This document shows, one piece after another, positions 1-9,577 of a DNA stretch of 30,470 bases. Under the pieces are notes generated by a model. It was given only the letters and a program-made list of their open reading frames with translations. It had not been told where the DNA came from and searched no databases. Position numbers and translations under genes: made by a program. This stretch comes from Chara braunii (Eukaryota; Streptophyta; Charophyceae; Charales; Characeae): contig BFEA01000435.1 in the NCBI GenBank assembly GCA_003427395.1, positions 432,012 through 462,481 on the forward strand. Reading direction: 5' to 3'. The first letter of the stretch is position 1. The number at the start of each line of letters is the position of its first letter.

Positions 1-12
1 AAAAAAAAAAAA

Positions 13-45
13 GGGGTTGTAGGGCTTAAAATTCCCTACAACCCC
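13..45. repeat. Perfect 12-bp inverted repeat (hairpin)
   Basis: GGGGTTGTAGGG at 13-24 is the exact reverse complement of 34-45, with a 9-nt AT-rich loop. A poly-A run precedes it (1-12) and an AT microsatellite follows. It could be the end of a MITE or simply a stem-loop; its partner element would lie outside the window. Confidence 0.8.
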
Positions 46-71
46 ATATATATATATATATATATATATAT
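46..71. repeat. (AT)n microsatellite
   Basis: About 13 uninterrupted AT dinucleotides directly abut the hairpin. No coding content. Confidence 0.95.
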
Positions 72-107
72 TTTACCTATTATTTAATTCAGGAAAATTC
101 GTGTAAA

Positions 108-200
108 ATCGGGTCCGCGGTGAGGACCAGGTAGGCCGCGGATGCGGACCCATTTGGGTCCGCGATCCGAGCTCGACCCCGCGGACGCGTCCGCGGGTGT
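108..200. repeat. CpG-rich block of TCCGCGG-type palindromes
   Basis: This short block is much richer in G+C and CpG than its AT-rich surroundings. It reiterates TCCGCGG and CCGCGGA and contains the 14-bp palindrome GCGGACGCGTCCGC (181-194). It shares GGCCGCGGATG (134-144) with a similar block at 19275-19285. I take both to be copies or remnants of one repeat family rather than a CpG island of a gene, because no gene is seen beside either one. Confidence 0.5.
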
Positions 201-289
201 TTCATAGTCCTAGACATGTATGAAGTAGCTCCAATTTTTTCGAGCCAAAGCCGGGTAATGGCCCCGGTATCTCAATTTCCAAAATTCTA

Positions 290-518
290 TCCTTAGGCTA
301 ATTATATTTTTCTAGTAGTTCCTTGTCTCATTTTCATGAATTTTCTGTTGAAGTTTTATGAGCGCACTCGTTATGGGACGCTGGGCCTGGTCCCCAGTTT
401 GTGCCAATTTGTGAGAATGTGGTTGTATCTATGGGACGCTCGACCCGGTTTCCAGCAGGTGCTGCTCCCCACCAATAGATGGAGCTTGGTTTTCAAAAAA
501 AAAAAAAAAAAAAAAAAA
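290..518 (+). mobile_element. Probable 5'-truncated poly-A retroelement fragment
   Basis: A run of 24 A (495-518) ends this segment, which has no convincing reading frame. The pre-tail sequence weakly resembles the 3' UTR of the plus-strand LINE at 27839-28312; both have a GTTTTATGAGC/GTTTATGAGC stretch followed by GGGCCTG. It contains two degenerate copies, about 60 bp apart, of TATGGGACGCT (near 373 and 433). The tail abuts the broken C-terminal coding region of the minus-strand LINE, so it most likely inserted there in the opposite orientation. The left edge is a guess and I found no target duplication. Confidence 0.45.
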
Positions 519-3500
519 GTTTTAGCTGAGTAGTCTGAGAGAGGAGTCTTAGTAGTCGAGTTATCGGGACCAGTCACTTCCCAGCTGTATCTACAGATGT
601 CAACCTTCCAGTCCTTTAGGGGGACCGCCTCCATGATGATCTGAAATGAGGAACCTCCTTGTGTATCTTTCTTCTGCCGAATTTGTATCTCGTCCATATC
701 AGGGGGAAAGATCTTCTGATCTTCCCTGGTGTCTCAACTTGGTTTCTTGCAGAGTCCATTCTGAGGCCGCCACTTTCCCGTCTTCTCGTATTTGATCGAT
801 CCTGAAGAAGAGGTGTTGGGAGGTGGGGGATTTGAACCATTGATTCTCCATGTAACCACTGGTCACCTCTGTCAGTATAGTAACCAAGGTAGGAGGAATT
901 GCTGCAATAATTTCCTTGAGGTGTTCTTCAGTGTGGTGCAGTCCCATCAAATGTTGTCTGAGGTCGCATGCAGTTTTCCAATGACATCGTTCTTTGTCCC
1001 AGATATGCTGGATGAGCCAGATACCGCGTTGCATCCACTTGAGCCGAAATTGCCCGGTGCTCTAGCTACCGAGAAGGGAAGTCCGGACTCATTACGGATA
1101 GAGTTATTTTTGAAAAGGCAGCTGTTAAACACTTCTTCTCTAGTGTTGGGGTCTTCGAGAGCTTGGGGGAGCATTTTCCCCTAGGCCTTTAGAATATTAT
1201 TCCAGGTTCTGTTTACTGGTCGGGAGATGAAAGGTTGCATTAGCAAAGCATGACAGACTGCTTCCGGATCAGAGAGTTGCCAATCTTTGGCGAGGGAATA
1301 TTGAGCCAGGGCTATCCATGGCTGCTGTTCGACTATGCACAGTGCCCTTACTGGCCACTTTGCTATAAGAGCGCAATTTTGGGTGGTTGGGTCTATAATC
1401 CCCAACCCTCCCGCTGTTTTTTTTTCCGTGATTTTTTCCCAGCTAACCTTGCTAAGGGTAGAGTGGGCTTCCGAATCCCCCTTCCAAAGGAGGCGGGTGA
1501 GTAGGCGTCTGATGTTAGCAGCAGAGGAGGGGTTTAATTTGCGGATTGAGAGGATGTACCAGATTTTGAAAGAACTAAAAGTATTGATTACCATGGCTCT
1601 ACCCATTAATGAAAGGAAGCGAACCTTAAACCAGGAAGTGTAGGCGTCCCTAACTCTGTTTTCTAAGATGGCATCCTCAACTTGAGCAGGGTCCCCAAAG
1701 GAAACCTGGATGCCAAGTATCTTTCCACATCGGTTACCGTACTGGATTTCGTCGGGATTCCCCGGTCCAATGCCAGAGGCTGCCCTTGGGGGCTGAGGGC
1801 TACCGACTTTTGCCAACTCACCCTCATCTCTGAGGCAACTTTATATACTGATAGGAAGTCTTCCAATACGGAGAGAGAGGGTACTGAGTTTTCAGAAATT
1901 GCAGAAAAGTCGTCAGCTAATGCGGAGACTTTGATAGAGCAGGTGAGAGATATTTGCAGTCCTTCAAAGTTGGGATGGTTCCTTACCATATTGAGTAGGA
2001 TTTCGAGCTGGATAACGAATAGCGAAGGGGCTAGGGGGCTGCCCTGACGGAGGGATCGCGTTATTCTAAAGGAGGAGGAGGGGTGGCCATTGACTAACAC
2101 TCTTCCCGAAGAAGCTCCATAAAGCGATTTGACCAAGGTCCTGAAATTATGTCTTATTCCCACCTTTTCCAGGGAGGTCTGGAGGAAGTTCCAATTGACT
2201 CTGTCATAGGCTTTTTGGAAGTCTATCAGAATAACGGCTTTATTCAGATTGTGTTGCTTAATCCTGTCGATAGATTGGGAAATAGTCATTACATTGTCGA
2301 GGACTTGCCTACCCGGGATGAAGCCGGACTCATCTGGATGTATTAGCTTTGTCAAGAGGGGGTTAATCCGGCGGGCTAGTGTCTTAGCTAGAATTTTACC
2401 GTGTACATTAAGGAGGGAAATTGGGCGGTAGTTCCGTACATCTGCTTTATCGCCTTTTTTACAGAGAAGTGTAATTATTCCTTCAGCAGTGCGAGGGCCC
2501 AGGGGTTGGCCCTTCATAGTATTATTGAAGATTTTGAGGAGGTCAGGAGCTAGTAAGGTCCAAAATGTGCAGTAGAATTTCATTGGCAGGCCATCTGGGC
2601 CTGGGCACTTGCCCTTGGTTATACTGTGGACTGCTTCAGTAAGCTCAGACATAGTTATAGGATTGTCAAGAGAGGAGGATTCATAATTTGAGAGAATACG
2701 CTGTGTTGATCCCCAGAGGAAACCTTCTAGGGGAGGGGGTATTACAGGGCGGTTGGGATCTTTTTCGGAAGTGAGTAGCCTTTCGTAAAAAAGTTTGACA
2801 TATTCGCATATGTTATTAGAATTTTTGGCTGGGGGAAGGTTAGGGTCATCTGGGTGATTGAGAAGGGTAATAAGAGTAATGTTGTGTTGGGTGCGAACGG
2901 CCTTGGAAGTGTCCGAGGTTAGTTTATCTGTGTACATATTTTTATCTATCAATTTGTTATTTTCCCATAAGTTGTGGTTTCTGATTTACAGATTCCACCA
3001 TTCTCGTAGTATTCGGGCTTTCATACATTGGGTGATGATTTCCTCGAAGAGACTGTTTGTAAATTTATTTTCCAGACGTTCGACTTTCCTTTTTAATTGC
3101 ATCTCCTCAAACTTTCTATTGACAGCTTTGACTCGAGAGATTATGCTGAGTTGATTGGCTATAAGAGTGAGACCTTTGTCCAACCAGGTGTCTTCGTCTT
3201 CAAAGAGAGTAATATTATTTCTCTATTCCTACCATGTCTTCCAGACCCAATCTATCACACCCGGGTCTTCCAGGACATGGAGACTAAGTTTAAAGAGGCG
3301 TTTGCCTCTGCTCATGTGAAGGCCTATCTTGAGTTCAAGAGAAACTGGTTTGTGGTCAGACAGTTGGTCTGCAGTAATTGTTGCTTTATTAATAAGCTGG
3401 GTGGCAACTTCGTTAGTAAGGATCGCGTCTAGTCTTCTTTTAGTGAGGGTTCATGAATCGGAAGGGGTGGTAGAGGCCCATGTGTAGACTCGGGTGTTTG

Positions 3501-4060
3501 GATGTAGAATACAAAAAGGGTTAAATAGGTTATTGTCTAGCATATAATCATTAAGTGTCGCTGATTTCGCTGGGTGTGAGAGGGGGGTTGGTAGAGTCCA
3601 AGTCCGGATTGAGAACTATGTTCTAGTCCCCTCCTATAACCAGTAAATCAGCCTGTTGGATCTCCGAGGAGATTGATGTTTTAAATTGTAATTTTGCTGA
3701 GTGATCTGAGGGCACATATATGGACACGAAACACCACCGTTGGCTGTTCAATTCCAACGTAGCCCATGCCCAGTGCCCCGAGGGGTCTACCTTGGTTTCT
3801 ATGATCCAGGCTGCCAGTTTTTTATGGATTAAAATGCCTGTACCGCCCCTGGTTCCCTGGGTCGGGGCCCAGACTTGCGGTCCACTCCACCATGGTCTCA
3901 TAGAGGTGAACCTCTCTTCTGAGAGTTTGCTCTCTTGGATCATCGCTATTGAGAGTCGTTGGGAATGGATCCATGATTTGAATCTCGCACGTGTCTGACG
4001 TCCGTCGTTATCAACCAGTCTACGTACATTCCAGGAGGCTACTACTAGCCTACTGTCCAT
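519..4060 (-). pseudogene. LINE ORF2 remnant: endonuclease and reverse transcriptase
   Basis: ORF2 of a LINE nicks target DNA and reverse-transcribes the element RNA there. The ATG at 4060-4058 starts MDSRLVVASWNVRRL, the usual endonuclease opening, followed by MIQESK and VIGGD. A stop falls right after GGD (3625-3623). Further on, KRRLDAIL and SDHKPV (SDH at 3360-3352) are retained in another frame. The RT spans about 2700-1700: CPGPDGLP, LIDFQKAYDRVNW (motif A), SLRQGSPLAP (motif B) and ALADDF (catalytic Asp pair at 1914-1909). The RT core from 2952 to about 1700 is an uninterrupted frame with intact aspartates. After that the frame shifts near 1816-1690, near 1034-947 and near 697. The C-terminal zinc-finger region is missing. 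The YADD box reads LADD, an unusual but acidic-intact variant. Confidence 0.88.
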
Positions 4061-6100
4061 TCACGGCGCATGCCTGTGGCCCGGGCTGGATAGGCACACT
4101 GGGTTGGGCGTTCGGGCTAGAGGTGTCCAGTACTAGGCTGTTGACATCCCAGGGGATCTTTGTCGACTCCAGAATGAATCGAGAGAAGATACACCGCTCT
4201 CTGGGGGCATGATCGTCCAGCTCTGTAATTACTTCCCCATTGATCCCATCCCCCAGTGACGGCTGAAATCTTTCTTTCTCGTTGCTTTTCTTTAACCATG
4301 CGGTTGGGGCCCATAAAAGACCTTTATCTGCGAGAAGCGGGTCTACCCCCGGAGCAAGTGCTGCCTCCATACATATACTGAGAATAGAGTGTGTTTTCCC
4401 TGTATGCCCTTGTCTATACGTTGATAAACATGGCATTGATGGGATGGTTCGGACAAATTATCTCTTGTCCAACGTCTTTCTGGCTGAGTGGATGAAATCA
4501 CTTGGCTGTGGGAATGTGTTGGAAGTCAGTGAGGGCATGAAGAAATCATTTGCAACGTTAGTCTGCAACAATAGCATGGTCCCCTGGTTGCACTGTTAGA
4601 ATATCAGTGGAGCCAGAACAAAAGGCATTTCATATCTAGCTGTTGGGGAGACACGGCCAAGAAGCATGGGGGGCTGTGTCGTCTGAGCCGCTTGTCCCAT
4701 CGTCTGGTCCTCTGTTCTCGGCTTCTTCTGTGCTTGTTCGTTCAGGGCGGAAGACTGTACCGGGACTGCGGCATTTCCCCCTGCAACAGGAGGAGAGAGG
4801 GGGTTGGGGGGAGGTCCCCCCGAGACCTGAAGAGCATCCTCTCCCGCTTCAGTGATGGCCAGAAGGCCTGTGCCAGATGAGGTGCCCGGAAGTGGGGTGG
4901 AGCCAGCGAAGCCCCCACTATTATGGTCACTGCGTTGCCATTCTAGTTTGCCTTCTGCATTTTTTCCTGATTGGTATGACCGGGGGCTGAAGCCAGGCCA
5001 CCCAACGGGGACTGTCTGCTGGTCAGTATAGCCGTGAGCCGCCGGGGTAGTCTGCCACCAAAATTGTTCGTTTTTATTTTTGTGGACCTGTGTTGCGGAC
5101 CTGCTACCCTGAAATTGTGACCTGCCCACCTGTTATGTCTTTCTGAGGGATCTGAGTGGAAGAAATGATTGAAAGCGTGCTGGGAGGAAGCCTGTTGTTG
5201 GGAGTTATTCGAGTTACTGCGTAGGTTATTGTCCGGGCTTGATCTGCATTCTTTTGTTTCATGCCCATATCTGAGGCAAAAGTCACAGAAAGGGCAATCG
5301 TCTGGTTTATGACCGTGACGCTTGCAGTTAGAACACCAGGGAGTGTTGGAATTGACCAGATCAGCCATCAAGAACTCAGTTCCCGTCCACACCTTGAGTC
5401 GGGGTCTGAAGTGTTCCTCTGCAGTGGGGTGGAGTTGGAATTTCAAGTTCCCAAGCTTAGGGTCATCCTGATCGCTGATGGGGTCGAATTCTTGGATGAC
5501 TTTGCCCATCACAGCTTCCATACCAGTTTTGATGAAAATGGAAGCTGCGATGGGAAAGTGCACCGCCATGACCCAGTAGTTTTTCCTCTTGTCCTCTTCT
5601 CTTTTCTGCTGCCACTCTATGCGTGGAAGCCAGCGGCAGACGAAAACAAGGTTCCATTTGTTGCCCTCTTTAAATTTCATTTTTTTTTTGACATTGAGCA
5701 ACCAATCAACCACCTTCAAGTTTTTGGCGAGGTAGGTCATTTGTCCACGGCCTTCCATGTGAGCTGTTCCTTTTTGTGTCAGTAGCTCTTCTTCCGTGAG
5801 AACAGATTCCTCCAAATACCGAATCAAATCCACTTTCTTGTCATTGGACCAGTTCTTTGTTTCTCCCTGAAAGACTAAAGCCACAGTCATGCGCTTCAAG
5901 AAGTCGTTTTGTACCTGTTGAAAGTTCTCTTTTGGCTTGATTTCAATGCAATCATCTTCTTCATTAACCGTTGTTTCCACAAATTCTGAAACATCCTATG
6001 ATTTGTGATCCACAAACCATCCTTTCATAATCTCAGTCAATTTTTCGGTTTCCGCTTCATCCATTGCGGTGGCTGTTTGTGCACCGTCTCCTTGATTCAT
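4050..6100 (-). pseudogene. LINE ORF1 remnant with two CCHC zinc knuckles
   Basis: ORF1 proteins of L1-type elements bind element RNA and form the transposition particle. The start at 6100-6098 (MNQGDGAQTATAMDE) is well supported because two TAG codons precede it in frame. Codon 35 is a TAG (5998-5996). Residues around 40-260 form a basic and aromatic region like plant LINE ORF1 proteins. Two knuckles follow (5335-5246): CSNCKRHGHKPDDC and CDFCLRYGHETKEC, both CX2CX4HX4C. A frameshift near 5130 moves into a Pro/Gln/Ser-rich tail, with stops at 4598-4596 and 4460-4458. The frame ends at TAG 4052-4050, overlapping the ORF2 ATG by 11 nt. About 680 codons if read through. Confidence 0.85.
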
Positions 6101-7488
6101 CTACTAGGTGGGGGTGGGTATAATGTGTGATGTAGGTGCCGAGAGATAATCAAATGCGAACCGGATTGATAGGCCCGTGAGAAAACAAATAGGGGAAATA
6201 GTGGGGAGCAGAGAGTTTGTGGGGGAAAGTACGGGTTCAGATTAGCGATTGGAAACTTGTGTCAGGAGTCGAGGGTATCGGTGGTAAGAGCAAAGAATAT
6301 ACACTGTTGTGAGATCTCCTCCAATTTTCCACTGGGTCACGGGCGTTAGGTGAGAGGGTGGGCATGGGGGGAGTGGATGGTAGAATTGAGCTGGTTAGCT
6401 TAGTTCAGAGCGAGAGATATTAGTAAAAGGTTGGGATGCAAGGCATCGAAGAGGATGGGGGGGGTGTCTATTGTTCAAAAATAAGGAACGATATAAATGC
6501 CTCGTAATATTACGAGGTTAGATAGTGTGTTGAGATGGGGGTTAGGGTAAGAATGAATGTGGCTCCTTTCGTGTGTGGGGTTCGGGAGAGTGAAATAATT
6601 GTTTCAGTTGTCGAAGGGAACACAGAGCGTGTAGGCCTGGAATGGGCCTGGGGTCTCGATCGGGACCCGACTTCCAATACACGAAAAAAACAAATGAAGT
6701 AAGAATGAGCTGGGAGAGGCTCGAGGGTCACGAGTGGGTTGGGAGAGCGGGTTCCGACTCACTTTATGTGAAAAAGTGAAGGGCGGTATTAAGACGCAGT
6801 GGATGTGGATCTATTAGTGGGAAAGTCTCGCAAGGTACTGGGGGTCTGGAAGGGTCTCAATTTACTATACACGAAAAAGAACAAAATAAGAAAGCGACAA
6901 AAGTGAGTTGCGAAGGCGAGAATAAAAAGTAGGCCCCTGAGAACGAGGCGAGCCACAAGTATCAGGGAGGAGGCGTGGCCTACCGAGATAAGAGATGTGT
7001 CGTGTGAAAGGGGGAGTAATATGGCAGGATACAGATGAGGGGATATAGTCAGGGTCTGACGCTTTGCGCCAAGACAGTAAACGCCTCACCCGCAACCGAA
7101 GGAGATGCTGAAGCGCCCGAGTAGATTAAGGTTCGGATGAAGCAGTGGCCGAAATGATGAGCATTCCCTTGGGAGGAAAAGTTGTCGGAATCGCTCGATA
7201 GTATCTTTTCTGGGCGAACACCTGTAGCGGAGCGCTCTGCAAAGGAGCACCGCGCTCGTAGTTCTGGGTAGATCTCGTTACGATGTGGAGGTAGGGGGAG
7301 GTGGTCTCCAAACGAGAGAGGTTTACCCCGTGGTAAGAGCAACTCACGGTATGCCATTAACCTCTCCTCTATCACCTTCACCACGCCACGGTAGAAGCTA
7401 GGATAGCTACGGTGAAATTATGTCCGTCCAGAGCAAGCCACGCGAACAGCGCAGGCTCGTGCACCGCTGAGGTCACGTGCCTGTCCGC
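6101..7488 (-). other. Non-coding stretch; probable 5' UTR/flank of the minus-strand LINE
   Basis: No protein in any frame resembles anything I know. The plus strand is markedly purine-rich to about 7050, so the LINE sense strand is pyrimidine-rich, as many LINE 5' UTRs are. There is a diverged internal repeat: ATACACGAAAAAAACAAA near 6677 and ATACACGAAAAAGAACAAAA near 6865, with similar GGGTCT-rich sequence before each. This may be a remnant of tandem promoter units, or chance in biased sequence. The Ty3 element begins exactly at its right edge. Confidence 0.45.
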
Positions 7489-7626
7489 TGTGAAAGGGTA
7501 TCTTGCCAGGGCTCAGAAACGTGAAAGCAGGTCAAAGGTCAAGTCCTCTATCAACGGGCACATCGCAAACTAAAGCAAAGGTCATTGATAAGGGACTTAC
7601 CAGTTCGCCAGGAGATGCACATGTCA

Positions 7627-7761
7627 TGTCTGTTCAGATAGAGGTGTGTCTGTACGTGCAATCAGTGTGTCTGTTCATGCAATAAAGGAGTGTCTATTCA
7701 CACAATGTGAGTGTCTGTTCAGGTAGTGAGTGTGTCTGTTCGTCTAAAGTTGTGCCTGTCC
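7627..7761 (+). promoter_or_regulatory. Seven phased TGTCTGTTC-like motifs in the LTR U3
   Basis: Copies start at 7627, 7647, 7668, 7691, 7712, 7733 and 7753, so steps are 20, 21, 23, 21, 21 and 20 bp, near two helical turns. Variants are TGTCTGTAC, TGTCTATTC and TGCCTGTCC. Six copies survive with the same spacing in the 3' LTR (15618-15732); the first is degraded there. They lie about 200 bp before the TATA box, where an enhancer would be expected. The binding factor is unknown. Confidence 0.6.
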
Positions 7762-7935
7762 AAAAGTAAGTCAATAAGCAAAGTCCCAGTTCAGGTCTGA
7801 GTCTAGGGGACAGTCCAGATCCAGACATCCAGATCCAAATCTAGGCCGAGAGGCCTCAACAGCAGTTGATTTCATTGGGACAAGTACTGGGACACATGCA
7901 ATGGAGGGTCTGGGACAAAGGAAAGCTTGAAGCAG

Positions 7936-7973
7936 CCAATGCAGACCCAACGAGGAAAGGCCAGCGCTATAAA
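7936..7973 (+). promoter_or_regulatory. Putative LTR core promoter (CCAAT and TATA boxes)
   Basis: CCAAT at 7936-7940 is followed by TATAAA at 7968-7973. Both are preserved in the 3' LTR (TATAAA at 15939-15944). Transcription would start about 25-35 bp downstream, near 8000, marking the U3/R border. This is inferred from motifs only. Confidence 0.5.
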
Positions 7974-8612
7974 GAAAGCAGCCAGCCTCATTCCTCGCCA
8001 GATCTCCACTGGCATATTGTGTGTGGAAGTGATGAAGCACTTGTGCGCCAGTCAGTAGGAACAGCGCTAGAGGATGAAGATGCGCTAAGAGGGAAGAAGA
8101 AGACTGTGCGCTGGAAGTGATGCAGCCATAGCTTCCCAACCAATTAGTATAGAGTAGAGGGTTAGTTTTAGACATCTATTATTAGCATTCAGAGTAGATC
8201 CTTGGGAGAGAAGAGTGTGTATGCATCGTAGGAGGAAGGGACTGAGACAAAGAGTGTTCAAACAAGGTTTGGCTATGGAGAATACTTACCTGAGTTGGAT
8301 ATGAGCTGCAGAGGTGGCGCTGATGAGTAGAGGCCACAAAGATGACTTGGATACAATCTGCGAAGGCAGCGCTGATGTATTAAAGCTGAATTGATGAGTG
8401 GGATGAGACATTTGCTTTGCGTTGATGAGCGCTGGACTTAGGGAACTATGAAACTCTTTGTAATCATAATTTGGATAATATAAGCTGTGTACTCGGTCCT
8501 TTTCTCTCCTATCTTTGTTCAAAGTGTGAAGACTACAGTTCATTGTGAATCATGATGATGCGTGTTGTGCATACTCTTGCGTGAGATGGTCATCAGGACC
8601 CATGCAAAATTT

Positions 8613-8624
8613 TGGTATCGGAGC
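8613..8624 (+). promoter_or_regulatory. Primer-binding site for initiator tRNA-Met
   Basis: TGGTATCGGAGC sits six bases after the 5' LTR. It differs at one position from TGGTATCAGAGC, the complement of the plant initiator tRNA-Met 3' end that primes many Ty3 and Copia elements. Confidence 0.85.
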
Positions 8625-9577
8625 AGATGCTCGCTGTACTCATAGCGCTGGCATGATCAAGGCCGGCGAGAAGTGGTGATGGAGGATAAGTGAAGGAGGG
8701 AGGAAGAGAGGAGGTGTTGGAGGGTGGGGGAAGCAGGCCGAAGAAGAAGAGGTGAGAGTTACTTACCTGGAGCATGCGGAGCGTTGTGGAGCATCACCGG
8801 CAGTATCTTCAAAAAGAGAGAAGCACCTCCTTTCCCTTAACCTGCATGTATGTGTGTGTCCCCTACCATCTCTCTCTCTGACCCTCAGAAGGTGACTGCT
8901 GCTGGTCTGGTCTGGGGTCGAAGTCTGGATCTGGATCGTCCTAGCATGTCAGAGTCTGGATGGTCCAAATGCGATGTGTCAGGGCCTGGCCACACTAGAT
9001 AGGTGGTCAGTGTTCTGCGAGTAGGAGTAGAGTTCTCTCCTACCCCTCTCGTTAGGCAGGCTGTGTATCATCATCAGGGACTAAGAATCGATGTGGGAAT
9101 TGGCTCTAGGCGACGTCAGTTTGCAAGTACCAGGCAGCGTAAGAATGATAATGAGCATCTACAGGGCCAGTTAAGCCCGAAAGAGAGAAACATTCGAACA
9201 AGTATTTCTGCCTGGTTGACTAAGTGAGTACTCTGCATTTCGCATCTCTGCGCTATACTTCATACATGCATCCAAACAGCCAGTCAGTTAGTATAAAGAA
9301 AAAAAGAGTATCAGGGGGGAGATACAGCAAGATACCTGCATTGCAAAGAGTCTGGTCCAGGAAGCCAGACAACATTAAAGGGAAAAAAAAAAGGAGTATA
9401 CATATCCGAACAACAAGCATTGTTTCCGTTTGATTCAGTGTTTATTGTACGCAACACCTTCTACAGTTAAAAAAAAAAAAAGTGTAGTACTCCATTCACA
9501 GCAAATCAAGAACTGAGTCTGTAAGTGGGATAGTACTGTGGTGATCCGGCGGAGGGTCCCCAGTGCCGGTCGTCATC
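8625..9577 (+). other. Long untranslated leader before Gag
   Basis: About 950 bp separate the PBS from the first credible Gag codon. It is purine-rich at first (8680-8760) and then carries several GTCTGGAT-like repeats (8900-8960) and short A-runs (9298-9305, 9470-9481). Small open frames, such as the one near 9003-9227, have no recognisable similarity. The leader would hold packaging and dimerisation signals, which I cannot identify. Confidence 0.55.

Larger units (their letters stand above)
519..6100 (-). mobile_element. Degenerate L1-type LINE (non-LTR retrotransposon), 3'-truncated
   Basis: Read on the minus strand, this gives a two-ORF LINE. ORF1 (6100 to 4050) encodes a nucleic-acid-binding protein with two CCHC knuckles. 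ORF2 (from 4060) encodes an APE-like endonuclease, then a reverse transcriptase. The other LINE in this window has about 260 more codons after the point where this one stops, including a zinc-ribbon-like C-terminus. Here coding ends at the poly-A insertion (518/519), and neither the C-terminus nor a 3' UTR is visible further left. Multiple stops and frameshifts show it is dead. The 5' boundary is unknown; the pyrimidine-rich stretch above 6100 may be its 5' UTR. Confidence 0.88.
7489..8606 (+). repeat. 5' LTR
   Basis: The repeat starts TGTGAAAGGGTATC and ends ACCCATGCA, matching 15457-16577 over its full length. It carries a 21-bp-phased TGTCTGTTC array (7627-7761), a CCAAT box (7936-7940) and a TATAAA box (7968-7973). 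The primer-binding site lies six bases past its end. Most differences from the other LTR are transitions. Confidence 0.95.

Noticed and set aside
7771-8175. Minus-strand frame of 134 codons in the 5' LTR, partly repeated in the 3' LTR (16035-15742)
   Set aside because: Conserved only because the LTRs are copies; it runs against the element's sense and has no known domain.
9003-9227. 74-codon frame in the Ty3 leader
   Set aside because: No recognisable motif, lies before Gag in an untranslated region, and other frames nearby are equally long.
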